From: Pilatotrama ljubarskyi
Taxonomy: Eukaryota > Basidiomycota > Agaricomycetes > Polyporales > Polyporaceae
Reading direction: 5' to 3'
Length of the DNA stretch: 63,471 nucleotides
NCBI GenBank assembly: GCA_022385805.1
Contig: MU277676.1
Location: forward strand, 573,907 to 637,377
The translations under genes were made by a program, and so were the position numbers. The number at the start of each line of letters is the position of its first letter. The stretch's first letter is position 1. Shown piece by piece: positions 1-12,700 of this stretch. The notes below the pieces were generated by a model. The model had not been told where the DNA came from. It saw nothing but the letters and a program-made list of their open reading frames with translations, and ran no database searches.

Positions 1-460
1 ACTATGTGAATGCTGACACTGTGACTGGCATTGCCTACTAGGTGTCGCGCTTCAGGAGGACAAACAGCTCGCTTTCAAGGTATCTTCACTACTGAAGTAG
101 CCCTAGCAGGGTATCTGGGTGCCCCTGTGTGCATGCACGCGGACAACTTCAAGTGCCACGAGTGATGGTCCCGGTGTCCAAACAAACTTCCGCAACTCTG
201 CATGGACATAACCTCCGATGCCCTCGCAACGTCTATGGTTTACACAACCGCTGTGCGCGACAGAGCGTGCGATAGGGACTCTATTTCATCCGGCTTCCAT
301 GAAGCGGAGGCAACACACCATGTGGCCGCAAACCTCGAGGTCTACGATGCATTCATCACGCGCTTTCTTTAGTTTGCATGGTATAAAGCCAGGTGAGATC
401 CATTTAGGCAGTCCAGTCGAGCACTACCGCATAGCAGTCTCACTACCACACCGTTCCGAC
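1..460. other. Non-coding left edge, promoter of the first gene
   Basis: I see no supported gene here. The right half is the upstream region of the small secreted protein gene and carries a TATA box at 382-387. The open frame starting at 218 has no recognisable protein and runs out of frame into the secreted protein's first exon, so I treat it as chance. Confidence 0.5.
382..387 (+). promoter_or_regulatory. TATA box of the small secreted protein gene
   Basis: An exact TATAAA lies 74 bp upstream of the ATG at 461, a typical distance for a strongly transcribed fungal gene with a short 5' leader. Confidence 0.55.
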
Positions 461-993
461 ATGCAGTTCACCTCCATGCTCGCTGCCCTCGCTGGCTACC
501 TCGCCATCGTAGCATTCCCTGCCGTCGTCGCCACACCCGTCCCCGTGAGTGATATCGCCATATCAAACTTGAAGCTGCTAGTTGCCATCGAGCTGACAGT
601 GCACCATCTTTGAAGACGACTCCTGAGGGCGAGACTTATCTCGTCAGCCATGCTGAGATGATGCACTGGCTCGCCACCACCGACGCTGCGCTCACCATCA
701 TCGGGGACCCGATCAACCCGCTCGCGCCGCGCTCGGCGCAGAACACCATGGTCACCTATTGCTCTTCGCGCACCCAGAACGTCTGCGGCGGGGCCTGCAC
801 GTTCTACAACGGCGGCGCGACGTGCCTGAACGCCCCGAACACGAACTGCCTCGCGGCGACGCACAACGTCGGGTTCTGCGACCGCGCCGGGTGCGGCCAC
901 AGCTGCAACCAGCTCTCGACCTGCGGCACGCGCCTCGACAATGGGTTCTGCTTTACCCCGGGCACGCGGTCGATCATCGTCCCGCCTGCTTGA
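461..993 (+). CDS. Small cysteine-rich secreted protein
   Basis: Two exons, about 153 residues. Exon 1 (461-544) encodes a clean signal peptide: Met, a hydrophobic stretch with Leu-Ala-Ile-Val and an Ala-Thr-Pro cleavage region. Exon 2 (best joined at 616) encodes the mature domain. The donor GTGAGT at 545 is strong. The nearer acceptor ending at 599 would give a stop after eight codons, so the acceptor ending in GAAG at 615 is preferred because it keeps frame; this join is the weakest part of the model. The mature part holds ten cysteines, several in Cys-Gly contexts (CGGAC, GFCDRAGCGHSC), which suggests five disulphides and an extracellular role. I do not recognise an enzyme motif; it could be an effector-like or cell-wall-associated protein. 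It lies tail to tail with the ATPase gene, with only about 66 bp between the stops. Confidence 0.72.
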
Positions 994-1059
994 GCTGAAG
1001 CGGTAAGTCGCTTGGTGGCGTGCGCCATGGTGCTGTATACTTACCAATTACTCTACAGG

Positions 1060-4000
1060 CTAGGCATGCAGAGGCGAGGGTGTGCCATTGTTGGTCCACA
1101 CAATCGATCGCTGTGCGTGAAAGACGGGATTCCATTGGATTCGGTGTAGATGGAAGCGCAGAAAGAGATGATGGTGTTGACTGAGGGACGATCGAGCGGA
1201 TTCCGAATTCGAAGATTGTATTGGTGATTGAAGCTTTTTGTGTGCCCTGGCAGGAGAGGGCATCGGCGGTGGGGGATGAGTACGAAAAGCGCATCCACAC
1301 AGCAGTGTCCCCCGTGCAGACGCGGGCAGCGCCATCAGCTCCAAAACCTTCGCGATAGCACCTGGCGGGTGCAGCAGCACGACCAGGTTGAACGCTGACA
1401 GGCAGACCATCGACGCCATGAACCAGCCTGACAGACAGACGCAGACAGCCCGTCAGCGCCAGCGGTCAACATGTTGCGTGTGAAACAGCTTCCTCACCGT
1501 TCGTCCACATGTGCTTCCTGAACGGAGGCCCGATGCTGAAAACCGCCGCGACGAGGATGTACTGGAAACACGACACCAAGAATAGCGCCGAGTTCTCGTA
1601 GTTGTGTGCTTCCAGCTTGTCGTCCCCAGCATCCGGGTCCTTCTGCACCGGGGGCGTGTACCTATACGTGTGCGTTTCGCACATCATGTCAAGACGACGC
1701 CATGCACTGTTTCCCTCGACGGCACCGCTGACTCACCACGCTTGCGACCGGACCCAGAAGAACGCCCAGAACTGGATGGCAGAGGTGATGACGATCTGTC
1801 CGACGAGACTCGCCAGCACTTTCTTTGACACCAGGCTCGCCGTCGGGCGTTTGGGGTGTATGCGGGGGTACGGGAGCGTGCGGCCCACTGCACCGAGAAC
1901 TCAGCACGCGCACGCAGTGAGAGCGTTTGCTAGACTTACTCGTCACCGCGATCGGGATGATGATGAACAGATCAATGTAAAGGAACTGTGATTTGCATTG
2001 ATGGATGAGCAAGTCTTCAAATGCTCCTCCATCACCGCAGACCGCTCACCTGGAAGTCGCCCAAAGAGGACGCGAATGAGTACAGTAGCGTGATTGTCGT
2101 GAACTGTATAAGCGAGTACAGTGCCCTGTAATTTTTTCGAGGTGAGCACCTGGCATTCATCGTGTTCCCAGCACGAGCACTCACATGTACTTGAAGCAGC
2201 TGAAGCTTGTCACCAAGGCTGCCCGGCCCTCCTTGATGACCTCGAGCACGCAGCTGATGTCGGGCGTCCGACTCGTGAACGGCGCAGCCACCGACGCCTC
2301 CGCCTCTGAGAGGGACAGTCCGACGTCTGCTGCCTTGAGCGCAGCGCAGTCGTTCGCGCCATCACCGCACATGAGCACGGTATAGCCCAGGCTTTGCAGT
2401 CGCTCGACGACCTCGTTCTTCTCATCCGGAGACATGCGAGCGTAGACTTGAGTCTTTACCAGCATCTATTGGGACGGACGCAATGAGCGCGGTCGCCTCC
2501 GAGTTCAGTGGCTTCGGGTACGTACCCTCTGCATCGTCTCGAGCGGGGCATGATTCATGATCCACCTGAAGACGTCGCCAGTCACAGCGAGAGTGTAGTC
2601 ATGGCTCTCCAACTCTTCCGCCTCCATAAGGCGCTGCGCCGGAGGAGGCAATGGCTTCAGGCTGTAGTCATCCAGCTTCCAGGTAGGCTCTTCCATACTC
2701 GACCACTCCAGCTTAGACAGCGGCGAGAACGCGTTTCCTGTACCAATATGTCAGCAACGTTAATGGCGCGCTAGAGGGCATCGCTCTCCGCGGATGAAGG
2801 TAGGCGCGAAGACATGGGCCGCAGGGTTGATCAGCCCGCACTCTCGCGCGACGCTGACAGCTGTGAGCGGGTTGTCGCCGGTAATCATCCGGCATGCGAA
2901 GTGCGCCGCGCGGAGTGTCTGGATGGCAGGTGTCGTGCCAGGTTTCAACTTGTTCTCGAAGATGACGAGCCCGAGGAACTGTAAGTTGGACTCGGCTTGC
3001 TCCCTGGAACGCGAATCCGGTTAGTCAGCATGTGCAGACGAAAGGGCAGATAGACGGCTAACCGCTTCATCCTCTGCGCCTTTAGCCAGGACAGGCCCTC
3101 GATGCTCTTGCCCGCCATCGCGATCACTCGGTATCCCCGCTTGGTGTAGTACGACAGCAGGTCGTCATAGTCGGATGGGACTGGCGAGAGATTATGTCTC
3201 ATACGCGGCAGCGATGCTATGGAGACTCACATGTGCTCTTGTCGCAAATTTCCGCCATGACCTCTGGAGCGCCCTTGACGTAGATCTCCATGCTGTTGCT
3301 CTTCAGCCTCTTGACGATGACGCTCATCCGGCGCAGCGCAGAGACGAACTCGAACGTCCGGATGACGCCCAGCTCCAGGAAGTGCGCATGCTAACGTAGC
3401 CAGTTCAGCGGTCGCCCTTCCAACGACGAATCGCAGATCAGATACAAAAGCTCACCTTGCCCGCGCCTTTCAGCGCATCCTCGATCCTGAACTGTGCGCT
3501 CCCAGGCGGCCTCACAACCGTCTGTACCAACGCTGCCGGGCGGTCCCCGACCGCCTTGTTCTTCACGATGGGTGCGCCAGCGACATGGCCTTCCTCGAGC
3601 GTCCACTTCGTGAACTCAAACATTTTCACGTCAAGCGGGTCGCCAATGATCTCGCCATCCACCTTCTTGAGCGAATGGCACGTCGCGAGCGCATACAGGA
3701 AGTTCGCCTTCTCGCGGCCCGCCGGCGCGGGCAGATCGCGGATGTCTTCAAGCAGCTCCCCGAACTGGCCCGTGTTCCGCTCCGGAGCGCGCACCCCGAG
3801 AATGTCGAGCCCGTCCTCGGTGAGCGTGCCCGTCTTGTCGAAGCAGCACACGTTAATTTGGCCCGCGACGTTCACGCGGCTCGGCGAGATGCAGAAGATG
3901 CCGAGCTTGCGCAGACGGCCGATCGCGAAGCTCGTCCCGATCGAGAGCGTCGCAGGTAGTGCGGGCGGAACGACCACCGTGATGAGGTCGAGAGCACGCA

Positions 4001-6501
4001 GGAGAATGGTGTGCCAATGAACCTGGGATGGTTATCAGTCTCAATATGCCAGAGTGGGACGAGGGATAGGGAACTGACGCCTAGGCGCACGAACTGCACC
4101 GCGCTTGCACAGAAACCGAGTCCTGCAACGCCGGCCAACACCCCGATGAACCGCATCGAATCTCGATAGAACTTGAACCCCGTAGGCTTCGGGAACAGCA
4201 TTGACCGCACGAGTGCACCCTTGGTCGTATAGAACCCTGCCATAGAGGTCAGAACGCCGCAGAGCGGTGAAGAGACAGTTGTACGAACCAGTTCGTACGA
4301 CGAGCCCTACAGCGGGAGCTTCAGGACGTCCATCCATGTTCGACGCTCCCCGGATCCGGACAACACGCGTTCCAGCGTACAAGAAGCTCTTCGCCATGTC
4401 GCCGACGACGTCTGTGCTGTTCCTCCATTTCGCCAGGTCCTCCCCCTTGATGGGTGACTTACTGACAGGCACGCTCTCGCCCGTCAGCATACTCTCGTTT
4501 ACAATGGCATCGCCCGATAGCAGGAACATGTCGGCCGGAAGTGTGGTCAGAGGTGGTTCGGTCAAGTCGACGATGTCCCCGGTGACGAGGTCGGACGAGT
4601 CGCGTTCCGACCCCGGAAGGAACATGAGTATTCCTCGTGGATGGCCAATAGAGAAAACTTACAAGCGCCATCCCGATATACCCGTACGTTGCAGACAAAC
4701 TTCGACATTTCTCGCATACGGGCGATCGTCTATGATATGCGGCCTTGAACGTGCCGCACCGAATGAGAGATGCGGTATGCCTACCTGCTTAGTCTCTATC
4801 AACGTAGTGACGATACTCAGCGCGGAGATGAGGAGGATGCAAAATGCATAGTAGTAGTAGTCGTCCAAGGACCACAGGATGATGCTCGCAATTTGGAAGA
4901 CATAGAAGGGGTGTATCACCTGAGCCGCGGAGCTAGACATGAGAGGTGGATTGGATGCGGTCCGAGAAGGCGCACCTCGTCGATTAGGAGAGACAGCGTT
5001 GACTTTCCTTCGATGTCGATCAGGTTGGGGCCAAAAAGCGTCACGCGCTGAGCGTGGACGTCTTTTCGGAGGCCGTTTTGCACACTTCCGAGGCCGGTCC
5101 ACGAGTTGTCTCTCCACTCTCTGCATCGTCAAAGGAGCATGTAGAACTCTGCACGTCTTGAGAACGTTGTGCACTGACCTTATCATGCTGAACAGGCCTG
5201 TCCGAGGATCCAGAGCGAAGCGATTATAGCGGTAGTCTATGTAGGTCAAGGTGTCGAGGGTTTCGACTTCGCTGCGAGATCCTCGTGCAGTAGGCAATAG
5301 CTGAGACGGATCAGGAGCAGTAGAGAAGACCGTAGCGATGGGGTAAGGATATCGGATCCGGCGTATCTCAAACAGAGCGATGTCTCTGTACGCAGTCTTC
5401 ATCCGACTGAGCACGCGCATACATAAAACAAATCAGGGTACGGCCTACCTCGACGACCACGAAACCATGGTCCATGTTTATGAAGGCACGCTCGCGGGTG
5501 ACCCAGCGCAACCAGAGACCAGGGAACCAGCGACCGAGCAGACCCAAGACTCCACAAGTGAGTACACAGCAAGCCCGCCAGAGCCATTGTCGCCAGGGTA
5601 TAGGTTCATAGCCAATCATCCGAATATGGGCGTCCTCGTCCGCAATGTAGAGTGTTTGCCTGCTGGGAGGCCCTGGAGGCGGCGGAGACAGCTCTCCGAG
5701 CTCGCCCATTTCTATACGAGCCTCTGACCCGAATACGGGGTCGCCTGCTAGGAGCGGGAGCGACGGACCAGGTGAAGGTGGTAGGGAGCCGTAGTCCATC
5801 TCGCTGCCTGAGGGCGCCAGACTCGCGATGTCCACCTCCGAGTCCTCGTCCTCTTCATTGGACGTATAACCCCACCGCTCGTCGCCCGAGTCCTCGGTGT
5901 CCACAGCGTAATCTGAGCCGGCGTCCGACCGTCTGCTACTGTGTCGCCGGAGGAGACGCGACCTCGAGGCTCGGCTGGACATGGAAGTGCGGCGACTCCT
6001 CGGCGGCGACTCTGTGGTGGGAGCACCTCTGCCGAATATGCTCGCTATGTTTTCGAAGACGTTTCGTGGCGCCGTGTGCGGAGACTGGGACTTTTTGCGA
6101 CCTCGTGCAGGCCTTCCGCGCTCCTCACCTTCGTCGCCGGATACGTCGGTCTGCTCGACGTCCTGGCCGTCGCCCTCGCCCGCCAGGCTGTCGCGGCTCA
6201 TTCGTCTACTCCAAGTTCGTCCGTCGCGACTCATGCTATCCTCGCTCCTCCTCCGGCTGCGTGATGTCCGTGAGTAGCCGCTACTGCGACGATGGTGATC
6301 GGCCAGCGACATGCGGGAGACGCTACTGGGATTGACGGAGTGGCCGGGCCCGTCGAACATGTTATCTCCGTTTTGGCCATATTGCGAATCCCGGCGTGTC
6401 CTGTTAGCGTTCGCGATAGCCTGTTGTATGTCGATAGCAGACGCGCCCTCGGTGTAGTCATGTGCGGCGCCAGGGGAGGATGAGGACGAGGAGTCCGCCA
6501 T
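1060..6501 (-). CDS. YPK9: P5B-type P-type ATPase (Ypk9/ATP13A-like), vacuolar transporter
   Basis: A large gene with many introns, start ATG at 6501. The first exon (6501-5449) encodes about 350 residues: a disordered Ser/Arg-rich cytosolic head, then the first membrane segment ([18 protein letters not shown]). Diagnostic P-type motifs follow in order: actuator TGES (about 4484-4473), the PPALP membrane motif (about 3967-3953), the phosphorylation motif [10 protein letters not shown] (Asp codon about 3839-3837) and the hinge GDGANDC (about 2366-2346). PPALP, rather than PPELP, places it in the P5B group (yeast Ypk9, human ATP13A2), which acts in vacuole or lysosome membranes on polyamines or metal-related stress. 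Later membrane helices are seen at 1740-1500 and 1419-1300. All catalytic residues that I can check are present. The last 80 or so residues do not resemble the family in any single frame, so the 3' end at 1060 is uncertain. Confidence 0.88.
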
Positions 6502-7318
6502 TTTCAGCAGAGAGTGGGGTGTACTATCAGCAGTAGCCAAGCATGACCAGACGTCGAGAGCTATGGAGGCGAAAGAGCGAGCTGGCGGTCGGAGGAAAAG
6601 CGCAGGTTTGGTGGACCATGCACTCGGACCCGCGACTGACGCCACGATCGGCCCGGCCCTACGGTATGCTAAGCGCCCTCATCCTTAGACAACCCCGAGC
6701 CCCCGGCGGTTACTTCGTGAATATCAACGTCCATCGTCATGCTTAGACGTGCTGCGTCTCGAGTATGTCATACAGAAGTACAGTAACGCCGTACGACAAT
6801 TCTGAATGGGGTCCGAATCAGTGGCTTCCAATCTTGTTAAGGTGCTCGCGAAGTCGAGCCTCTAGCTTGCCAGTGGTACAACTAGCTGTGGTTCCAGTAC
6901 AATTGCTGTATAACTACAAGGCCTACTTTGAAGCAAACAAGCCAAAAAGTCGGTGTTCGACGAAGATTACGGCGGACCATCCGATGACTTCAGGCTGACC
7001 CTCTGCGATCCGTGGAGAAAGGGAGGAGGACGAGTCGATAGAGACCAAATTGAGCAGTGGCCTGTCCCGAAAGATGTACGACTTAGCATCTTTGACGACG
7101 CGAACACTCTTTGACCCACAGGGTGCTCGCTTTCCTGTCTAGGCAGCAACACCAGCAGCAATCGACGATATACGATATGGTGCATACCCCGATACCCTGG
7201 AGCGTATTCATCGGACGTGTACTGATAGGCCAAGACAGACCGCACGTCTGGCGTTCCCCTACTTTGCGTCAGATGTACATCAGACAACTTGCATAGTATC
7301 CGTATAGACATACCTGCG
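6502..7318. other. Intergenic, P5B ATPase promoter and F-box gene 3' side
   Basis: No supported gene. The left part must hold the promoter of the minus-strand ATPase; the right part follows the stop of the F-box gene. Open frames here are short and unrecognisable. Confidence 0.45.
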
Positions 7319-8567
7319 CTATGGCGGGACCACAACCCAAAGGAGTCCCGAGTTATGCAACCTCGGGAAGCACGCCAACAGCGTATTTCTCCACTTGCAC
7401 GCGCTATCGGGTGGAATGTCTGGGACGTGGATGACAATCCCTTCCAGATTGCTGAGGAGGCCCCAATTGAGGCGAGCTTCGGCGTCAGAGGGAGCATCAT
7501 CCAGCGGAGGTAGGGGATCCGTGAAAAAATAGTCAATCAGGTTGAACTGAAGGTATATGGCAACAGTCCGGATCCGGGGGGACTTCATCGCCGCCATGAC
7601 GGAACTGACGACGCCGGGCAGGCGTTCCAGACAGGACGATACCCAGGTCATATTGATCAATATCGTTAGTTCTTGCAAGCATTGCAAGCGACCGAGTACC
7701 GCACGGAATCTTGGGTCTATACACAGCAACTTGGTCAAGGTGGGCTGTCCCGTATGAGTGTATGCGTCCTACCATCACAGTCAAAGCCCTGAACGCGACC
7801 AATGGTTACGGTGGTGAGTGCGGTAGGATCCGCGAGCCTGCAGAGACTCGCAGTGGTGCCGTACAAATTCGAGGTAAGAGCCTACTCAAAAGTTGTTAAC
7901 AGGTATGTCACGCCGGACGTCAGATCATGGCACCTACGGTCAAATGCTTCAGCTTGACGAGTGGGTCGGAACGATAAGCCGGAGCAGAGTCTTCTGCGTA
8001 CATGCCTAACATTCCTACGTTGTCGACAATCAGTGTACAAAGGCCAGGTATGGCTTGCGCTGCGCCGAAAATGTGAGAGAATGGTTTGAGCATGACATGG
8101 GAGAATTCGAGGTGGGAGAGCGCTGAGAACCGGGACAGGATTTGGATTATATGCGGGCTGAAGTCCACGCCGATATCCGCGGCCAGGCCATGGCGGGAGA
8201 ATTGAGCCCGTCCGTACAGGACGAACCTGCACAGGCGCGGCAGTCGGCACGCTAGTATTGCGCATGCGGTGACCACCAGCATCGACTGCTTGCTCGGGGG
8301 TGTGAGAGTATGATCTGACTCGATTCTGAGCTCTCGCACGAGGCCTGCGTGGTGACGAGACACGCAGACGATCCTCAAAACCCTGGAGAGTTGGAGAGAG
8401 GAGCGTATTATAGCAGCTCAAAAAAGATGATGATGGCTTCGTCCTCGCCAATCTCGGCAGGTGGGAGCGCAGCGCTGTAGGGTTATAGCGTCCCCTTGCG
8501 CGGCGGCAGCGTCGATGATGGTCTCGCAGAGCTCGATAGGAAGAGGTAAATGAGAATGAAGCGCCAT
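7319..8567 (-). CDS. F-box-like protein, possibly a damaged copy
   Basis: Start ATG at 8567. The first about 50 residues carry an F-box-like motif: LPLPIELCETIIDAA followed by an ALxxCAxxCRDW ending, as in the many Agaricomycete F-box proteins that recruit substrates to SCF ubiquitin ligases. A second block (8378-7945) starts RIVCVSRHHAGLVREL and continues with leucine-rich segments. A third (about 7883-7765, RLADPTALTTVTIG) and a fourth (7720-7319, starting LLCIDPRFRAVLGRLQ) follow after introns with plausible sites (donor GTAGGT near 7942, acceptor ending GAGTAG near 7884). The join between the F-box exon and the second block lacks a clear GT donor, so either a frameshift is present or my first exon is wrong. 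The substrate is unknown. Confidence 0.55.
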
Positions 8568-9752
8568 CCCGGTATCAAGCAGGGTAATCGTCCTCCTTTT
8601 CGGAAGTCGAGAGATCTGAGCGGTCGGCGGGTCGGATGACTTTCGAGCACTGCCACCACGTGGACGGTACACGTCCCTCGCCAAGTTCTTCCGACTCGTC
8701 GACCCCAGCATCACTTCTACCCATTTTACTCGAGATCTCGCACTGCACTTACTCGAGCTTTTCAACGGCTTGGTACCTCCTGGTATGTGGTGCAACCGGC
8801 CGACTCTGATAACGACGGCATTTGGGTCCAACTTGACGCCGGCCGACTCGTTGACTCCGCCTGCTCTACCAGCTGCCCCATGGAGACGCACTCATCAATT
8901 CCAGGCATGTTTCGCCGCCCATTATCCACTCTGTGATAACGCCGAACCAGAGTACAGAGGATCGTGCACCTGAGACAGACGCGCGGACGAACGGCGGCAG
9001 CGGTGCGCATTCCAAATCGTCAGCTGTATCGCACTGCCACGCAACTGCGCCTGCCAGTCCATGCCGCACGCCGGGGCATGACGCGTCGCCACGGCCAGCG
9101 TCCTAGTAGCCTAAAGTCATTTCTTCTTTCTGAAGTTCAGAATCACTTGTGGCTGAATACCGATTGTGTCCACTGCGGTCGTCGTATGCCAATAGTGCGA
9201 GTGAGTATAGTCGGGCCTGGCTGTTCGACGGTACATAACCAACCACTACTTATCAGCACGACTCGGAAGGTACTCTCGATTGGCCTCAAAGACGAATGGA
9301 TTGTTCTTGGTTTGGCGTGGTTGGCCTCACTTCGCGTCGATTTCAATGAATTGCCAGGTACTCCATGGAGAAAGCGCAGCACGCTAACGCTTGCTGCTGG
9401 ACACATCACCGCCTCTGGATCACCAATCTGTGGTGTTGGAACGCAAATCTGCACGGCAGGGCGTCTACGATCCCCGGTCGGCGTATACTGACAGCTACCG
9501 ACTACTCTGGAACTCCGCGTTGTCCGCGCACCCGCACCTTCCTCAGGTGCACCTACGACAAACCGATGATCCCGATCATGGTCGTCGCAGCGCCGGGAGT
9601 TTCACACAGGTCCCACTCTCTCTGTCTTGCTTGGAATATATGCCGATAGGGTACGCATGTCTCCCGGGGAGCGGGCGTGCATCAGTATAAATGGACGCCT
9701 GTTCAGCTTCAAGTGCCGCTTCATACCACTCATTCCTGGGCTTCCACCCGCT
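8568..9752. other. Intergenic between F-box gene and esterase
   Basis: About 1.2 kb with no recognised gene. A 175-codon open frame on the plus strand (8964-9491) has no signal peptide, domain or splice support, and its codon choice looks random. The right end holds the esterase promoter. Confidence 0.45.
9686..9692 (+). promoter_or_regulatory. TATA box of the esterase gene
   Basis: TATAAAT lies 67 bp upstream of the esterase ATG at 9753, followed by a pyrimidine-rich leader. Confidence 0.5.
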
Positions 9753-12700
9753 ATGCCATCTCACTTCTCAGCTTACGTCCTAGTTGCTTCAGCTTTCGCT
9801 ATTGCATGCGGTGCAGCAGCTGCTCCCCGTCCAACCGTGACATTGGATAGTGCGACCGTCATAGGGAAGACGAACGGCTCAGTAACAAGTTTTCTCGGCA
9901 TTCCCTTCGCAGAACCTCCGTATGTCCAACCTCTTCTGCGCGGCTTATACTTATATGCACCTATCACTGAACACCCGCCTGCAGCGTCGGCGACCTCAGG
10001 TTGCAACTACCAAAGCCTATCACCGGATACAATGGGACTATAAATGGGACTATCCCAGCTACACAATGTCCTCAGCTTGCTCCCCCGCTTCGCACCGACC
10101 TTCCTACCGAGATCGCGCAGGATATGCTCGCCTACTTCTCAGCAGACTTTTTGACGACCGATGCACCTCAGGGCGAGGGCTGTGCGTGTTTTTTATTTGA
10201 ACCGCTTTCTAGAGATCTTACTGTGTCACAGGCTTGTCGATTAGCGTTCAAATTCCTGCTGGCACGAAGCCGGGTGCGAAGCTACCTGTGCTCGCGGTGA
10301 GTTGCGGTCTGGTGGTCTACCATGGCCATTCATGCATGATGCTCGATGGAATGCTCATATTCCCCTCAAGTTCATCTTCGGAGGCGGCTTCACTTTTGGT
10401 TCGACCGCACAGTATGTGCCTTCTTCATGCCCCGAGTACCTCGCCTGACTATTGGTAGAACTCCGGGAGATGCGTTGATACAGCGGTCCATTGAGATGGA
10501 TCAGCCTATCATCTACGTGAACATGAACTATCGGTGCGTCTCTCGCTGCTTGAGTTCCTTCGTGTGATACTAACGCTCCTCCCGCAGCGTCGGCGGTGAG
10601 CCTCACCCACTATGCAAGCACATATCGAGTTACGGTCTCTTACGGACTAAGTATAGCTTTCGGATTTCTCGGAGGCAAAGAAGTGAAGGAGGCCGGCGTC
10701 GGTAACCTCGGCCTTCACGATCGTGAGTGCATGCGTCCTCGAGCAACTATGAGCGCAGTTCTCGACCTTCACTAGAGCGAGTCGCACTCAGATGGATCAA
10801 CAAGTATATCTCCGCCTTTGGCGGTGACCCGCAGAAAGTAACGATGTACGCTATTGATCAACTTATCAGTGACGCTGCGGCTGACTGTTGACTATGCTAC
10901 CAGCTGGGGGACGAGTGCTGGCTCCATCTCGGTCGCCCTCCAGATGATCACGAATGGCGGGAACAACGAAGGCCTGTTTCGCGGTGCTATTATGAACTCC
11001 GGCTCAGCGCCGCCTACAGGAGACATTGAACTCGTGCAGTCAGCATACGATACTGTCGTGGAAAACGCTGGGTGCGCGGGCACAGAAGACACGCTTGAGT
11101 GTCTGCGTAACGTCCCAACGGATACTCTCCTCGCGGCGTCTGCGGACGTTCCGAACCTCTTCGATTATCCAGTGAGTTGACACGAATTGTTTGTGACGAC
11201 TCACCGAAACAGCCCTGACCAACCGACATCGGTTCTGTAGGGGCTTGCGACAGCATGGGCTCCACGTGCAGATGGCGTTTTCTTGGAGGCTCCCCCGCAG
11301 CGCTCGGTGCTGGCTGGCAAGGTCTCGAAGGTGCCTTTCCTCATCGGTGGGTGGATGTCTTCCGATAAACAAGCAAATCCCGCTGACGCTAGCTGTCCAG
11401 GCGGCTGTCTAGACGAGGGAACGATCTTCGCCACAGGCAGCTTCAACGTGACGTACGTACAACCTCCTGTGCAGCCTGAGACATCACGCTGACCCTCGTC
11501 ACCAGTACGGAGGAAGAGTTTCGCGGCTTCGTCCACGGGCACTTCTTCACGGGCGCGCCCAGCCCAGTCCTTTCGCCNNNNNNNNNNTCCAACCGTGACA
11601 TTGGATAGTGCGACCGTCATAGGGAAGACGAACGGCTCAGTAACAAGTTTTCTCGGCATTCCCTTCGCAGAACCTCCGTATGTCCAACCTCTTCTGCGCG
11701 GCTTATACTTATATGCACCTATCACTGAACACCCGCCTGCAGCGTCGGCGACCTCAGGTTGCAACTACCAAAGCCTATCACCGGATACAATGGGACTATA
11801 AATGGGACTATCCCAGCTACACAATGTCCTCAGCTTGCTCCCCCGCTTCGCACCGACCTTCCTACCGAGATCGCGCAGGATATGCTCGCCTACTTCTCAG
11901 CAGACTTTTTGACGACCGATGCACCTCAGGGCGAGGGCTGTGCGTGTTTTTTATTTGAACCGCTTTCTAGAGATCTTACTGTGTCACAGGCTTGTCGATT
12001 AGCGTTCAAATTCCTGCTGGCACGAAGCCGGGTGCGAAGCTACCTGTGCTCGCGGTGAGTTGCGGTCTGGTGGTCTACCATGGCCATTCATGCATGATGC
12101 TCGATGGAATGCTCATATTCCCCTCAAGTTCATCTTCGGAGGCGGCTTCACTTTTGGTTCGACCGCACAGTATGTGCCTTCTTCATGCCCCGAGTACCTC
12201 GCCTGACTATTGGTAGAACTCCGGGAGATGCGTTGATACAGCGGTCCATTGAGATGGATCAGCCTATCATCTACGTGAACATGAACTATCGGTGCGTCTC
12301 TCGCTGCTTGAGTTCCTTCGTGTGATACTAACGCTCCTCCCGCAGCGTCGGCGGTGAGCCTCACCCACTATGCAAGCACATATCGAGTTACGGTCTCTTA
12401 CGGACTAAGTATAGCTTTCGGATTTCTCGGAGGCAAAGAAGTGAAGGAGGCCGGCGTCGGTAACCTCGGCCTTCACGATCGTGAGTGCATGCGTCCTCGA
12501 GCAACTATGAGCGCAGTTCTCGACCTTCACTAGAGCGAGTCGCACTCAGATGGATCAACAAGTATATCTCCGCCTTTGGCGGTGACCCGCAGAAAGTAAC
12601 GATGTACGCTATTGATCAACTTATCAGTGACGCTGCGGCTGACTGTTGACTATGCTACCAGCTGGGGGACGAGTGCTGGCTCCATCTCGGTCGCCCTCCA

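Noticed and set aside
5652..6335. A 227-codon plus-strand frame
   Set aside because: It lies antisense to the first exon of the P5B ATPase and has only Arg/Pro-rich composition.
8964..9491. A 175-codon plus-strand frame as a gene
   Set aside because: No recognisable feature and no promoter logic; it ends shortly before the real esterase promoter.
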